DNA from: Paulownia fortunei
Lineage: Eukaryota > Streptophyta > Magnoliopsida > Lamiales > Paulowniaceae
Reading direction: 5' to 3'
Assembly: GCA_019321725.1 (NCBI GenBank)
Contig: JAGSPU010000056.1
Span: 62,001-126,000 of the forward strand
DNA: 64,000 nucleotides
Positions 11,897 through 25,830 of the stretch are shown one piece after another. Made by a program: the position numbers and the translations under genes. Position 1 is the stretch's first letter. The number at the start of each line of letters is the position of its first letter. Under the pieces are notes generated by a model that was not told where the DNA came from, did no database searches, and saw only the letters and a list, made by a program, of their open reading frames with translations.

Positions 11897-14800
11897 GCAG
11901 TTATGTTTGGGTGTGGTTCTTTGAGTTTGGGAAGTGGCACCTCGACATTAACAATCTGCATCTTCTGGCGATGTTTGTGGTAGAATATGCAATGCATGTA
12001 ATGATTATATTTGTATTTGTCACTTGCAATGATGACATTTCTGGAATTTGTTGTTTTTGGACAGCTAGTGGTGTAGTTAACTAGTTCTCAGTGTTATGGA
12101 GAGCTTACTTTTTGCAAAGGGGACTGGGGCATATGGTCTGAATTGTTGTAATATTGTCTGCAAGAACTGGAGCCTTTTTAGTCTCCCTTGGTGGTGGTTG
12201 CTGCTGCTGATATGACACGTATTCTGTCTTAATTTTGCCTTGATTATTAATTAAATTTGACCTAGACAAAATGTAATGGATTACTGTAGAAAATTGCCAA
12301 CAGAAGTTTGTATTACATCTTAGAAGTGAAAATGATAACAAGCAGTCTGCTACTAAAGCTTTGGCTTATAACTTCCTATACTAGAAGTTTGTATTCCATC
12401 TTTGAAATATGAGTAATATGTTGAATGCTTGATTTTTCTTGTATTTGATGTCGTCATATGTCCATATAAAGTGTTACTAGTCAATTTACAGGAGTAAATT
12501 AATCAGTCATGTTAATTAGGATTTCTCTGATTTTCTTACAAGCAAGAGAAAAAGATGGGTCGAGAAAAAGTAGATAGGAAGGTGTCTTGTGTATGTGAGG
12601 GGAAGGAGCTGTCTTCAGATCTCCTTTAGCTACTCTATCAAATAGTATGTTAGAGAACTTTTTTCCACCATTACTGAGAGAAAAGGATTTTATTTTCATT
12701 TCCCAAAACATCTACCATGGCTTGAAAGTATATTATGTAACAGTGTAAATGACATTTCCTCTCTCAAATTTTATCATTTAGTCTTTAAAATAATTTGATT
12801 TCCTCAACTTATATTTATTATTTATCTTTTAATGGAATTTTCGAATTAAATTTTAAACAGTAAGATATTCTTCATTAGTCATTCATGTAATATTTTTTTA
12901 TTAATGTTAATGTGAAGACATGACAAATAATGTTAGAAATAGGTTAAGTGGTTTTGAACCACGATTATGGAAAAAATAGTTATATAGTAATTGAAATCTA
13001 ATGTTTCAATTGACTAGTTTTTAATTATTATTTACAATCATTTAATTTATTTTTCGTACTATATTTAACAATATTTGTAAAATAGTACTATAAGACGGCA
13101 TACAAAGAGATTTCTCAAGAAAAAACATACTTTGAAAATACCATTAAACATATCATTGGACAGTGAACTGCTGTATGAATATAAATTAAAAGATAAATTA
13201 CTTTTAAGCGTGTCATTTATCCTATTATTAAGCTACACTTGGAAAGTTGAATTCAGAAGCAAAGGCGAAAATGTTTCTATAAACAATACTAAATAAATAA
13301 TTAATTAGCTAATTATAAAAACTTTCTTGAAGTTTGATTTAAGTCACTATCGAATATGGGTTGTGGCCGATATGCGAGATTTTTCTTTTGTGTTTTTTTA
13401 TTTAATTTTTTGTAAACCAAGTTTGTTAAGGGCAAATATGTCAGTTGAACCCTTTTTATCTGGCATGAAAGTAATTGCCTTGGCACTTTCATCCACCCTC
13501 AAAAACAGTCAATCGATCCTCGAGCCGGTCAGTCTAGGGTTCTTATATACCGCAATTACAATAACAAGAAAAAAAGTGCGAGTGTTAGGAATTGGTGCTA
13601 TCCAAGAAAACTCCTGCTGTAGCTTGAAAACGACGGACACAGAGAGAGAGAGATATTACTCTATGTTTGCTGGTAATTTCCTTGTCTCTCTCTGCGTATA
13701 CATACAAGTGCGTTTATATCGTGCATAACTGTATATATTACATACCTTGTGTTCCAGTTACATTTTTGTCTCTTCCCCTCATAAAGTTGCCCTTTTGTTC
13801 AAAGAAAGTTTTTTTTAGTTTCGCTTTATGTGTTTGAATATACATGGATCTTAATGCTGATTTTATTATCGGCAAAGTTAACGTTTGCTTGAATTCTCAT
13901 CTGTGCACATCCAGAAATTAGATCCTGGCGTAATTTGTACAAATGAATTCAATTTAGAAGTTTTTGGTGTACGCAAACTGTATGTAGAGTTTAGGTGGTA
14001 TCAATAAATGTAACTTTTGGTAGCTTAGAAAAAGTCTTGGATGGGTCTTTTTCTCAAAAGCTTCGTTGTGGCAATATGAGCATAATTTGGGACTTTATTG
14101 CTGGGTGTAATGTTGTTGGTGCAGGAGCAGAATTTAAAAGATGTACATAGTCTTAAAGATCAATCTAGGCTGCATTTTTTTGTTTCAATTATTGACTGGT
14201 TCTTTGTTGTAATTTTCGCTTTGCTTTAATCTTTGGGATTAACTGTAACTACAGCAATCTGTAAAATGGGTAGCAAAATTGCTTATTTTGGACCAGTTAA
14301 TTTTAGTTTCAACTCGGTGAGCCTTTTTTGGTTCCTGAATAGTCCATCTGATTAAAGTTGCAGCTGACATGTTCCTCTTTGATGTTGACATCTGATGGCT
14401 TGAATGATTGAGGCATTGAATGGATGAATTTTCAAAATATGATGAGAAACAGAAGAATTGATAGCTAATAAAAGGAAGCAAAAGCTTATCCCTAGAACGC
14501 CATATTTCACATATACCAATAGGTCACAAAGATTTTTCTAATTTTTGGTCATGCCTATTAGAGAGAGCCGCTAAATCAAGTACTAGTCTAGGTGAAGTAT
14601 GACCCACTTACCAATAATGGAAACTGAGTGAGGAGATGTTTTGGCCTATAATTTTACATATATAAATCTAGTACTGATGGAAGAAGGGAATGACGTCGAA
14701 AACCATTTTTTCTTCAACCTTGAGAAAAGGCGATGCTCGCTATTGGGCATCTACGAGTACTAAAAATTGTAGCATTTCAAGATTTGATTTTCTGTGTCAG

Positions 14801-16064
14801 ATTCAATTCCATTGCTATACAACTTGTTTTGAAAGTTACTGGAATATGGTGCTCTCCAAATTTAGGAACATGGAATTTGTCCCTTGGTTCGGTCCAACCA
14901 AGTGTGCTTACCCTATACACCAAGAAGTTTAGCTATCTAGACATGTGTGTCCATCATCTAAGAAATTAGCAAGAAATGTGATTATCGGGAAAGTATTCCT
15001 TAGTCCCCCACCCCACACCAAAAAAAAAAAAAAGAACATAGATAATGGATTCTGGGTGCAATATAACAATGGTGTGGTGGTTTTTGAAGTTTTGAAGGCA
15101 ACAATTGGATTCTTGACTGTTTGTTGACTAAAGTTTAAATGAGGGATTAGGACAGCCATGACCTAACATTATTGATAATTGAAAATTGGAAGAGCACTTG
15201 ATGATCACACGGGGACTAGCATTGAGGTTTTTGTACAAATTTTGATACATCATCTTATCTTCTGTATGACATGACTTCTTAACTAATGTAAGAACTCCTA
15301 CTTGTTTAAAGTCTCGATCAACTGGTTTATGCAATTTAACTTTTAAAGGGTTTAAAATGTTGTGAATTGTTCTGATACTGAGCAATGGTTTTGTTAAATG
15401 CATTTGAGGTTGCTCATTAATCAGTCCATTCACAGTTCCTGTGTGTTAACTGGCTGCAGGAAAGTTACAGACTGGACATGTATTCAGGAAGTGGAATTAA
15501 TTAATCTTTTTAAGGAATTGGTCATTCTAAATACCAAAACCCTTAGCTTTTTGTTATTGGGATATTTTCTCTTGTTTACATCATTCTCTGTTGTGTGTCC
15601 TACTGCATAAATAATTATCTTTAGTGATTTTCATTTCCTTGTTTTCTCTCATTTTTAATTATTTTCTCCTTTCCCATCCTCTTTTGGTTGTGAATGCATA
15701 TCTCGTAATGTTGACTAAAAGTTTGGCCTTTTTTCGGCATCGATCATTGTCTGTAATTCAGTGGTTCACTGATTTTGCACCTTTGGAGCATCATTTTCCT
15801 ATTGATTACAATTCAAAATTCTCTCTTACCTTTTTTCTGTTGTTCTATATTTTGTCGTCCCTTGTTTTAAATTTGGTCTCATTGAAATTCCTTGGAGCCA
15901 TACCTCATGGAACCAATTCAATCTAGAATCTTACTCTGGAACTCCTTATGGCCTTTCATTTTGTTTCCACCTATCCACATTTTGCTTCTTTCTTTTGCAA
16001 ATGCTTCTGGCTTCTGCCCTTTTCCCAAGGCTGCAATAGAAGCTTATCTTGTTAGAGGTATATA
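11897..16064. other. RPA3 3' region, intergenic DNA and LIF2 leader
   Basis: 11897-13490 is AT-rich, with no conserved coding sequence; minus-strand ORFs at 12105-12341 and 12499-12711 are low-complexity. A probable 5' UTR exon of the next gene lies at about 13500-13672: a GC-richer stretch with a GAGAGA run, ending in CTG followed by a GTAATT donor. A leader intron of about 2.4 kb would then end at the TTGTTAG acceptor just before ATG 16065. Several short ORFs inside (13327-13728, 14239-14481, 14690-14969) show no family likeness. Confidence 0.45.
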
Positions 16065-19000
16065 ATGCCAAGGACAAGGGCCAGTGCTGCAACTACTAAA
16101 TCAGCTGAACTTGAGAAGCTTGTTGAGGCTGATGAGCAGGTTGAACTTGGTGCCGACAATGACATGGAGGAGACCTTGGAGGAAGAGGTTGAGTATGAAG
16201 AAATAGAGGAAGAAGTAGAAGATGAAGAATTGGAAGAAGAGGAAGAAGTGGAAGAGGAGATAGAAGAAGAGGAGGAGGTGGAGGAGGATGACGAAAATGA
16301 TGTGGATGGCCATGGTGCTCAAAAGGGGCATGATAGTGGCGATGACATGGAAAAGGCTGAAGGGGAAGAGGAAGTGGAGAAAAAGCACGCTGAGCTTCTT
16401 TCTCTTCCTCCACATGGTTCAGAGGTGTACCTTGGTGGAATTTCTCAAGATACTTCTGAAGATGACCTGAAGCGATTTTGTGAATCAATTGGGGAAGTTA
16501 CAGAGGTATAATAAATTCATTCTCCTGTAGCAGGATTTAATTGTGTATATTTTACACATAACTTGTGCATGTTATTGACAGATCAGGATAATAAAGGGAA
16601 AGGACTCAAATGAAAACAAGGGATATGCTTTTGTAACCTTCAGGAGCAAGGAATTGGCGTCTAAGGCGATTAAGGATCTTAACAATACTGAATTGAAGGT
16701 AAGCAGAGTGTTTACTTCCATACACACGCACAGACGCTCAAGGCAATCTCATATATATGTACCAGTGACTCTTCAGTGAATTAATATCATGCTGCTGCTT
16801 AAATGAATTCCACTTTGGCATGTGGCGCCTTGTGGTTGGCATGTTGGAAAAAACCAATATCATTGTATTTATTCATTTTTGTTTGTCAAACTTCTCAGGG
16901 GAAAAAGTTGAGGTGTTCTACATCTCAAGCAAAACATAAGCTGTTCATAGGTAATGTACCCAGAAACTGGGGAGAGGAGGATATGAAGAAGGTTGTGAAT
17001 AAAGTAGGGCCCGGGTCATCGTTGTGGAACTGTTAAAGGTTAAAATGCTTGTCTACTTTGACATAGTTTTTAATCATGCTACTATATGGTATTGTGTTAC
17101 AGTCAGTATTGATTTCCGTTGTTGATAATATGCGAATCTTCATTTTTTAGAACCCACAAAACTCAAATCGGAATCGTGGATTTGCATTCATTGAGTATTA
17201 TAATCATGCTTGTGCTGAGTATTCAAGACAAAAGATGTCAAATCCAAATTTCAAGCTTGATGATAATGCTCCAACTGTGAGTTGGGCTGATCCAAAAAGT
17301 GCAGAATCTTCACCTTCCCAGGTCTTTATTCTTTGCTGTTTCTTGACAGTAATTTTGGTTTACTACTGTTAAATAATCAATCATTGTCTCTATGATGTGG
17401 TCTAAATATGTTTTTTTTGCACTCTGTTTGCTTAATTAATCCTGGCTTGTAAATCATATTCTGGCATTTTGCCTCTTATGTTCTCTCTGTGAACTTGTCC
17501 CTTCCTATATTGCGATATGCCAGTTAAGGTTTTTCCCTGTTTTCTTTGACGTCTGAAATGAATATTTTCTAAAAGGTCAGGAATGAAAACCTTTCATTGG
17601 TTGCACTGAAGCCCAAGGGAGATACTGTTCCAATTTGGTGCAAGTTGATCACCCTTTACCCTTTTCTTAGGACTTATTCGTCTAGTGGCCGCTAAAATTA
17701 ATTGTCAATTGACAGATTGCATTAATTCAGTCTTGCTTTCTTTTCCACATAGTGGCTGGTTGCGTAAAGGAGAATGATACCCTCACTGTTGAGGTTGCAG
17801 AGAAAGTTATTGATAAATAGAATGTTTATTTATAAGTATTCAGTTGCTTTCCTTGCTTTTTAATGTGGTAGAAATGGTGACTTACTATTTATTCTATTGA
17901 TTGGATTTAATATACTAAACTATGTACTACGCCATTAGCAATTATGAACTTCATCAATATCTTGTCTGGATGTGTTCCTTCTTAAATTTTTTTTTGAATG
18001 AAACACAGCTGATTTCTCTTTATATGTTGGATAAAGACACTGGCTATTGCTGTCAGTCAGTTCTTCAAAATTAATTGACACTTTAGTAGGCTTCTAGCAA
18101 ATTGTCATGTGTCCAAGAAGATACTTACTGGCTTCTTATTGTACAGGTCAAGGCAGTATATGTGAAGAACTTGCCAAAAAATGTAACACAGGATCAGCTT
18201 AAGGAGTTGTTTGAACATCATGGCAAAATTACAAAAGTAGTTCTTCCACCTGCAAAACCAGGACAGGAAAAGAGCAGATACGGTTTTGTTCACTTTGAAG
18301 AGAGATCAAGCGCCATGAAAGCTCTAAAGAACACAGAGAAATATGAGATTGAAGGTAATACCCACTTCCCTTGTATTTCCCCAGTATTATGGATCTTTAT
18401 TATAAAATTGATGTCACTGCTTTGTTCTTATTCTTTATTTGGGTTTGACAGGCCAAGTTGTAGAATGCTCACTTGCAAAGCCACAGGTGGATCAGAAAAC
18501 TACTGGTGGATCAAATTCACAGAAGTCTGCTATACTCCCAACCTACCCACCTCATGGTGGATATGGCTTGGTTGGAGCCCCCTATGGTGCTCTAGGAGCA
18601 GGATATGCTGGTGCAAGCTTTGCCCAAGTATGATGCCTTACATTTTATTTTTTCCCAGTTCTTTTTTTCTCATGTGGGTCGAGTTTCTGGATCCCCCCCC
18701 CCCCCCCCCATTCTGTGTTTAATATCTTAACTTTATGGAATTATTGAAGTAATCTCTCCTCACAATGTCCCCCCTGTTCTGGCATCTCCCACTTGCTTGG
18801 GCCTGTACTGATATTTTCTTTTGGAATTTGGAAGTCCAATGCTCCATGTTTATATGTCTGGCAGATATTTATGTTCTATGCACTATATGAAGCTTGTTCC
18901 CTTTTATCTGGATGCATGGTTCCCTATTTGGGTAAATCTTTTGCAATCTACAGGATGTAACATTTGTTGCAATCTTCAAGATTTAGCATTTTGTGAACAA

Positions 19001-21745
19001 AATTGAATGAGTAGTCAAATGCCAAAATATGAAGTTTATTTTGTAACCTACTTAGACTGTAGCAAATAGTGGTTCCCCAAAAAAATAATAATAAATTAAA
19101 AATATCAAAAATTGCGACTTTGAATCTCACTTAAATACTTTATATGGAATTTGGTGGATAGAAAATGATTGTAATATCTTTCAGGAAAACACATTCACTG
19201 GAAGAATGTAATATTAGACCAAAAAGTAGTTTCATATCTTGTAATTCACTGCATCAGATGAAATGTCGTTGACCAAATCTAAAGTCATGGCAGCAGCACC
19301 TACATGGTTCAATTATCTCAAGTAACCTCTTTCCTACTCCTGCATAGTATTTCTGCCACTTACAAGCCCATTTTCTTGCCTTACCTAGATGAAGAGTGCC
19401 GACGGTCGCCTTTGATGCGTTTCTTTTACTGCAACCTCCTGTAGAGATCTTCAATTATGAAACACCCCCAAATCAATACCTTAAGCAAGTTGTATTTTAA
19501 GTTGCATAGCTTCAATTACACCATATCCTTTTCCTTTTCTCAATGGTCCTGTTCTGGCTGCCTTTCAGATGCCACCATTAGTAGCCACTATCACTGTATC
19601 ACCTTCATGGCAATATCACCTTGCAACACTTGAATCTGGGACCTATCTGTTGTTAGTGATGGAATGCGGCCAAGTTACATGCAGCATCTCAACACAAATT
19701 TCGATTTGAAGGCCGAGTTTTTCAATCTTGGTGCTAATGGCATAATATACTTGTTCCTATTTAGTGATTTTTGGTGTAGAGGTGTGATTTGGAGGGGAAT
19801 GGGTTGGACTGGTTGGGAAGTAATGCTAGAGAAGGTAGATAGAGGTGGGATGCCAGTGGAAGACGAGAGATTCGAAGGATACAAGTATAAGGTTGTTTTG
19901 AATATAAGTATGTTATCCATTGCAACAGAGTATGGCCTAAACCAATATGATCACTGGCTAGGTTGCTGGACTTAGTTGGCTTTCTTGTTTGGCATCTTGC
20001 ATGTGAATACCGATTTACTTGTCTTCAAATTTAAGTATGGAAAAAATTTATCTGTTTGGACGGCCTTTCTATGAAGTAGTTCTTTCTACTAACAGTATTT
20101 TCATAAAGGGAAAAAAGAATGCAAAGTTGTTTATTTATTTTTATGTATCAAAGAACGACACGGTCGGCAACTTGATTTGATTGGTCCTCCCAGGACCATT
20201 GCAGACCGTGGTTGTTCCCCTTGAAATTCGTTTTAAATCCTTAAGTGTTGACAAGTACCACCTAAACAGTATATTGTTCTGATATATGTATTCATCATGA
20301 TGGTTCTGATGTTAATCTGCTGATTGTGCGCTCTTCTTTACAGCCACTGATTTATGGAAGGGGAGCTACCCCTGGCATGGCTATGATGCCCATGCTTTTG
20401 CCTGATGGAAGAATTGGATATGTCCTGTAAGTTAATTTTTTTATAAATTACTGTTATTGGAGTTTCGATGAATTATGCTTTGTGTAGAAAGAAAGATACC
20501 CAACTGTAAGAATGAAAAAAAGCAGAAGATTTAAACCAAATAAAGAGTAGATAGGAATTCTTGACTTCTTTTGACTCTTATGCCGTAGAAACTGAAAATG
20601 TTCCACTTGAATTTACCAAACATGGCCTTACAGATTAAATAGGAAAAACTATGACACAAGGGATGCTAATGTCTTTACGTAGTCTTATTTATTGATGATC
20701 AGCTTGCGAATTTGCACAAATACTACTCTCTGGGCTACAGTGCTAATACCATGGTTTAATGGGCAGTCCTATTTCATAAGCCTCATTCATTTGAAATTTG
20801 TTGTTTAAGTTTTCACGTGTTAGATGATACATGAGTACATTTGTGAAAAGTTTCTCTTCCAAGTTGATTTTAGTATGTGACATCAGTTACAATGTGCACC
20901 AAATTTAAAAGAACCATCTCTGATCCTGCTAACATGTTTTTGAAACATGAGATAACCATTTCCTTTGCAGTCTTACTTTGTCAATTTCATCTTTTGCATG
21001 AGTTACTGATTAAAAACTCTTGTTGGTATTTAATTTTGGTGAAGCAAGACAAAAATGAAATATTATAGGATAGGAAATTGCTGGACAAGAATGGTGAATG
21101 GACTTCCATATATCAGGTTAAGTAGCTAGAAATAGAAGGCAAGTGATGAGGTCTCTTCCTTGCTTCTGTATGCATAGGCCTGACTTCTTCTTTCTGCACC
21201 TCCTCCTCCCTATAGCAAACATATAACAGATGACCTTGAATACAACAACTACTCTGAAAGAACATATTGATTCTAATTTAGCATCCGAAGAAGTCTTGCT
21301 TGCTGTTTTGCACTATATCAAATTGCAATTTGTCATATTGATTTTTTTCTATGAACCTGAATATCTCTGCAGGTAACTTGCTATGTTTGCTTGATATTTA
21401 GCTTTCATGTGAATACAAAGCTTTTCTTAAGAAAGCCTTGCTCCTGACAAATTTTTACAATTGTGGCCTGATGCTTGTGGATGGTTTTGTCTAGTTGTTC
21501 ACGCATGCTTTCTATGGCATTGATGCTAAGAATCCATAGAGATTTAATCGTTCAGTCTTCTAGTTCACTGCTTCAGTTTATTCATGAACGATATGTGTTT
21601 TGTTCTGTCTAGACAACAGCCTGGAGTGCATCCACACACCCCACCACCTCAGCAAAGAGGTGGCCGGAGCAGTGGAGGAAGTTCGAGTGTGGGAAGACGT
21701 GGCAGCGATGGCGGGCGTGGGCGTAATCGTTATAACCCTTATTAG
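16065..21745 (+). CDS. LIF2: hnRNP-Q/R-like three-RRM protein (LIF2-like)
   Basis: Eight exons: 16065-16505, 16582-16698, 16899-17038, 17151-17321, 18147-18354, 18452-18627, 20344-20426, 21613-21745; about 489 residues. The N-terminus has a long Glu-rich acidic tract (about residues 28-80). Three RRMs follow, each with RNP2/RNP1: VYLGGI/KGYAFVTF, LFIGNV/RGFAFIEY, VYVKNL/YGFVHF. The tail is Gly/Tyr-rich (YGRGATPGMAMMPMLLPDG, GGRGRNRYNPY), typical of plant hnRNP-Q. This architecture and tail are those of Arabidopsis LIF2 (At4g00830) and its paralogue, nuclear RNA-binding proteins linked to LHP1/Polycomb control of flowering and stress genes. One G is missing at 17013-17015: exon 3 is 140 nt instead of 141 and reads VGPGVIVVELLK once a G is restored. 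Whether this is LIF2 itself or the LIF2-like paralogue is not decided. Confidence 0.88.
18693..18709 (+). repeat. C17 homopolymer in a LIF2 intron
   Basis: An uninterrupted run of 17 C, just after the donor of intron 6. G/C homopolymers of this length are rare in AT-rich plant DNA and are prone to length error. Confidence 0.9.
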
Positions 21746-23113
21746 ATTCTGTATTAATTGCGAGTCCCCAGCAGGTTTTGCCCCGGTTTTAATGGAGAAT
21801 CTTTCATTTCTGGTAGTGACTTAATATGCTGCTCTACTGATTTGTAATGCCCAAATCCCAATTGTTGCACATGCATATAAAGAAAACGAATGCCAGCATG
21901 TATCATTGATTTTCGAGATTGCAATTCAGTTGACAGTTTGTTCCTATCACTACTTAAAGAAAACTACTTTGAGAAGTGACTGTGGACCATTTGTCTGATT
22001 GGAATTGGATTCCTTTTACTGTGATTTTATGGGTGTTTTTCTTTTCTTCTTTTTTTTTTTTTCCTGTGGCATTTCTTGTGAAGGAGTCAGTTTTCTCTGG
22101 CATTTTGTAGATGCATGCCAGAATTCCTTTAGAAATGGTTTGCACTTCGAGTACTCGGTATCAGATGAAATTCTTTGGTTTGACTAAGAAGGAGTATCTA
22201 ATGGAGCTCGTTGGCCGATATGTCAGGGGAGCAGTGTCCGAATCAGTTGAACTAACTAGAATCTGGGAACCTATGCTACTCTGCACTATATGACTGCTTT
22301 GAGTTCATGTTAATGAAGAAATCAATTACTTCACAACCACAGCCAAAGACATATATATTTAGAGGGAATAATGGTAATGGGAACTCAGCAATAAGCATAA
22401 GCTGATTCATTTACATTAATAAAATTTAATTCTATTGTGCCAGAATTTGGCACAAGATGCAACACCATCCTCCAGTTCTACATTTCATATTAAATGCTAA
22501 AATGCTCGTTAAGAGTTCCTACTTTTACTCTATTAGAGCAACTCTAATGGCTTAAACGTGCTTCAGATGAAAATCGTAGGCAGAATATTCATAGTGCACT
22601 TTTAGACATTTCAATTACCTAATTGGCAGGTTTTGATTTGTACCAAGATTGATTAGGAAGTCTCCATACTTGCCTCTTGTCTAAAGCACTTGTAAATACA
22701 GCGTTGCCAAAGTTGAGAAGGGACTGGTCATATGCTAAAGGGTAATCCTTTGCATATCTTGAAGATATGCCATAAAATCAATACAATGATATCAGTAAAT
22801 CAGAGAGATGATGGTATTACATGGAAATAAAAAATGCGAATTGATGCTAGTGCAGCAAAAATAATGGAAGATTTCAACAAGCAAAAGATAAAAGTGATTC
22901 CCTAATGTCACAATTAATGTATTACAACGTTGTTCCAAAGTCTGCAGTTGTAGTTTAATATACTAATATATTATGACAATGATAAGAAAATAAACGACAT
23001 TAAGATAGAAAGGGCAGCTACATGAAGGATAACTAGTGATTGTAGTCAACCTTGAAACAGCAACAAGCAAAATGAACAATTACTAAATACTCTTACCACT
23101 GTAACTGCTACCT
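21746..23113. other. Convergent intergenic region (LIF2 / F-box gene)
   Basis: 3' UTRs of two genes facing each other. It contains a T-run at about 22050-22062 and an AATAAA-like stretch near 22420. Plus ORFs at 21999-22187 and 22111-22293 show no family likeness. Confidence 0.5.
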
Positions 23114-25663
23114 TCAAAGAAAAGGCGAAAGGTCTTCAGGCGGTTCAATCCAAACACTCTCAAAAGGATCCTGTTCCCCCCAATCATAACACTGCTTTCG
23201 GGATAATATCTGCCATTGTCGAGAGAATATGAAACACGTTTCCATAAAATCGAACCTTGGAGAAGTAGACATTGTTTCTCATTGTTCCAAGAAGATCCGT
23301 CCTAGCATGTGAAGACAGAAAATTTGCAAAGAGCGTCATGCCTCCTAAAGTTTCCATCTCCACCCACACTCTATTTGTTTGGTCCAACTTATAAATGACG
23401 GGGTTTACAGCAGAGCAAGTGTATATGACAAAATATCTCCATTATGCTCTGCCATAAATTTGCCTTTCCACCAATTTTTGACAAAGAAATTCTCCGGACA
23501 TTTAGGTGGAGGCACAGAATGAACAGCCCAAGTACTTTTTTCAGGGTTATAAACCCCCAGCCAACCAGTAAGACTCAAACAATAGAAAAGACCTTTGCAG
23601 AAAACTAGCTTATTCCAAATGCTGCTAACAAATGGCAGACGGTTTTGGTAATTGACAGTAGCCCATTCAGTTGCCCCAGGACGACAAGTGCTAACTGCAA
23701 CAACCGTGGGGCTAACATGCTTAACTGTAAAAAGGATACAGCTAGGAGACGTTGGAGCGGCAGAAAAAGCAACTATTTGGTACGTTAATTCTAGACTAGG
23801 CAAATCGATCAACTCACGAGTATAAGGGCAAAAGAAGAATACTGACTGAGTTCTAGGCTTGTACAGCAGCAACCAACCATCCTTGGCATAACAAATCCTG
23901 GAGCCATGTAGCTCTGGCAACTCAAGCCAATACGTTTTGCGCTGAGAAGGGTCATAGAATTCATATAAGTCGCCAAATTTGGGAAAAACATAAGCCAGGG
24001 AGCCTTATTGGCCATTCTGACAGAGATTGCAACAGCCAGCCATCTTTTGCAAACAGCAGAAGCGCGAATATTGTCTCTCAAGGTTAACTGAGAAAGAATT
24101 AATTCCAAAAGCTCTGTTGGAAGCTCAGACTGTGTTTGTTGCTCATCTGGCTGCCCCTTGAAATTCTTCTGTTGTCTTTGATTGTTTCAGCCAATCTACA
24201 ACCGTGAAATTGCAGAAGGTTCACCCCAATGATTGAATACTTCTATTGCTACTAAACTTATTAACAAGAGTATATTACATGACAACTTAACAAATAAAAG
24301 GAAAAATCATTAATGCACAATTGAAGATCACCAAGGAAATGCAGAGTAGTTTGAAAAATGCAGCTAGATAGTTCACAAAAGTATTGCCGTTTGGAACACT
24401 CAAACTGGCTGACGTATCAGTCATAGAAGTCTTAGAAAAGACAATCACCATTAAAAACTACCAACTTGATGAGTTAAAAGTTAGTACTGCATTTATTTAG
24501 TATCCAAAAAAGAAAAAATCTAATTCCATTATTACAACAATGACATGCAGACGACGTCAATTTAATGGTCTGAGGACAGCTGAGAGCAATGTGGTGGATC
24601 CAATAGCATGGATTTATAGGCACCATATCCATAAGCAGGGCGGCGACTTGAAGAAATCTAGACCCACGATTCCCCCACAGCTGTCACTTGTACCGATTAG
24701 AAAGCCATTTCGCACATATTTAATTAACTAGAAGATCATTTCATCGGTCAAACCAAAATGAATGACACATGAAAAAGCTAGGAGTTTCTAGCCAGTAAAC
24801 ATCTTGCAACATACCCTTATTTTTTTAAACACAAAATCTTGATTCCTATCAGAGTGCCTTTTTACCATGAATAAAAGATCAGATAGTAAAAAGAAACTTA
24901 AACAAGACTAGCATCCTGCCATTAAAGTGTAAAACAGGAGGATGAACCCTGATATCTATAACTTCACCTGTGATATTGTTCGTTGCATCTATATCAGGAA
25001 GAGCTATGGCCCATGCAACATGGGTTTTCCTTATATGTTCAAATCAAAGTTCCAATGTTTGAGTGAGAAATTTAATTTATTAGGAAAACTGAATTTGCAT
25101 TTGGAATATGGTTCTGTATTTAACTTGAAAATAATGTAACTCTTATGGGCTTAAACAGAAGTCTTATGGCCGAATTCAAACGCAATGGAATACATAAGTC
25201 TGTGCTGAACTCGAAAATCTTTTTATATGAACAGTGATGGATCAGAGACACAAAAAGAACCCTACTGCAGACTTCAATTTGGTATAGTAAGAAGAAGACC
25301 GTGCTACATTAAATTAATTCCAGAATTTGTAGAATTAGACATTCATTCAATCTCATTCTCTTCAGACACTCAAATCTGACCTCACACAAGAAGAAGTACA
25401 AACTTTAAAACTCTTTTAAACATTTTTTCAGTTAAAAAGACTGAATAAGATTCAATCTCCGTAAAGCTAATGCATGATATGGCTTTTTTTCACCAAATCA
25501 TCAAGAAACCTGAAACTCACAGATTATAAACTAGGATTTTCATTTACAAAAGGATAATTGAAAAGCATCAATACAAATATACAGACAACAACTACTGAAT
25601 TCAATAGATTCACGAAAATAAAGAAACTCACAATTTCATTTTTTTTCTTCTTCTTCCAGCCAT
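23114..25663 (-). CDS. F-box protein, At1g57790-type (F-box/kelch-like)
   Basis: The main exon spans from about 24230 down to TGA at 23116-23114. It reads ELPTELLELILSQLTLRDN then ASAVCKRWLAVAISVR (F-box, SKP1 contact), followed by the conserved plant block PELHGSRICYAKDGWLLLY, CPYTRELIDLP, VKHVSPTVVAVSTCRPGATE, NRLPFVSSIWNKLVFCKGLF, PPPKCPENFFVKNWWKGKF, and ends near WGEQDPFE and WIEPPED. This matches Arabidopsis At1g57790, a presumed SCF substrate adaptor. A likely first coding exon is 25632-25663, starting MAGRRRKKMKL, with a GTGAGT donor; the exon 2 acceptor is uncertain. Four one-base losses must be corrected: near 23979 (A), 23429 (G), 23238 (A) and 23201 (C), all in homopolymers. With them restored, the family sequence is continuous to the stop. 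Confidence 0.82.
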
Positions 25664-25830
25664 AATTGGGAGAACCCAGATGGAGTTTTATGAGAAAGAA
25701 ACTTCTTTTTTCTTTCACTGTGTTGTGTTTGTGTGAAAAGGGATAGAGGAGGGTTGTGAAGGGAGGGTAAACAAGGGGAGAATGATTGCTGTCAGAGCGT
25801 GAGATTGCTACCAAAACCTGTTTCCAATAA

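Noticed and set aside
13327..13728. 133-codon plus-strand ORF
   Set aside because: Low-complexity content and no homology I recognise; it overlaps the probable LIF2 5' UTR exon.
16096..16488. Long minus-strand ORFs opposite LIF2 exon 1
   Set aside because: Mirror of the Glu-rich repetitive coding sequence (Leu/Pro/His-rich shadows).
19664..19975. 103-codon ORF in LIF2 intron 6
   Set aside because: Lies wholly within an intron, has no recognised domain, and the antisense strand is equally open.
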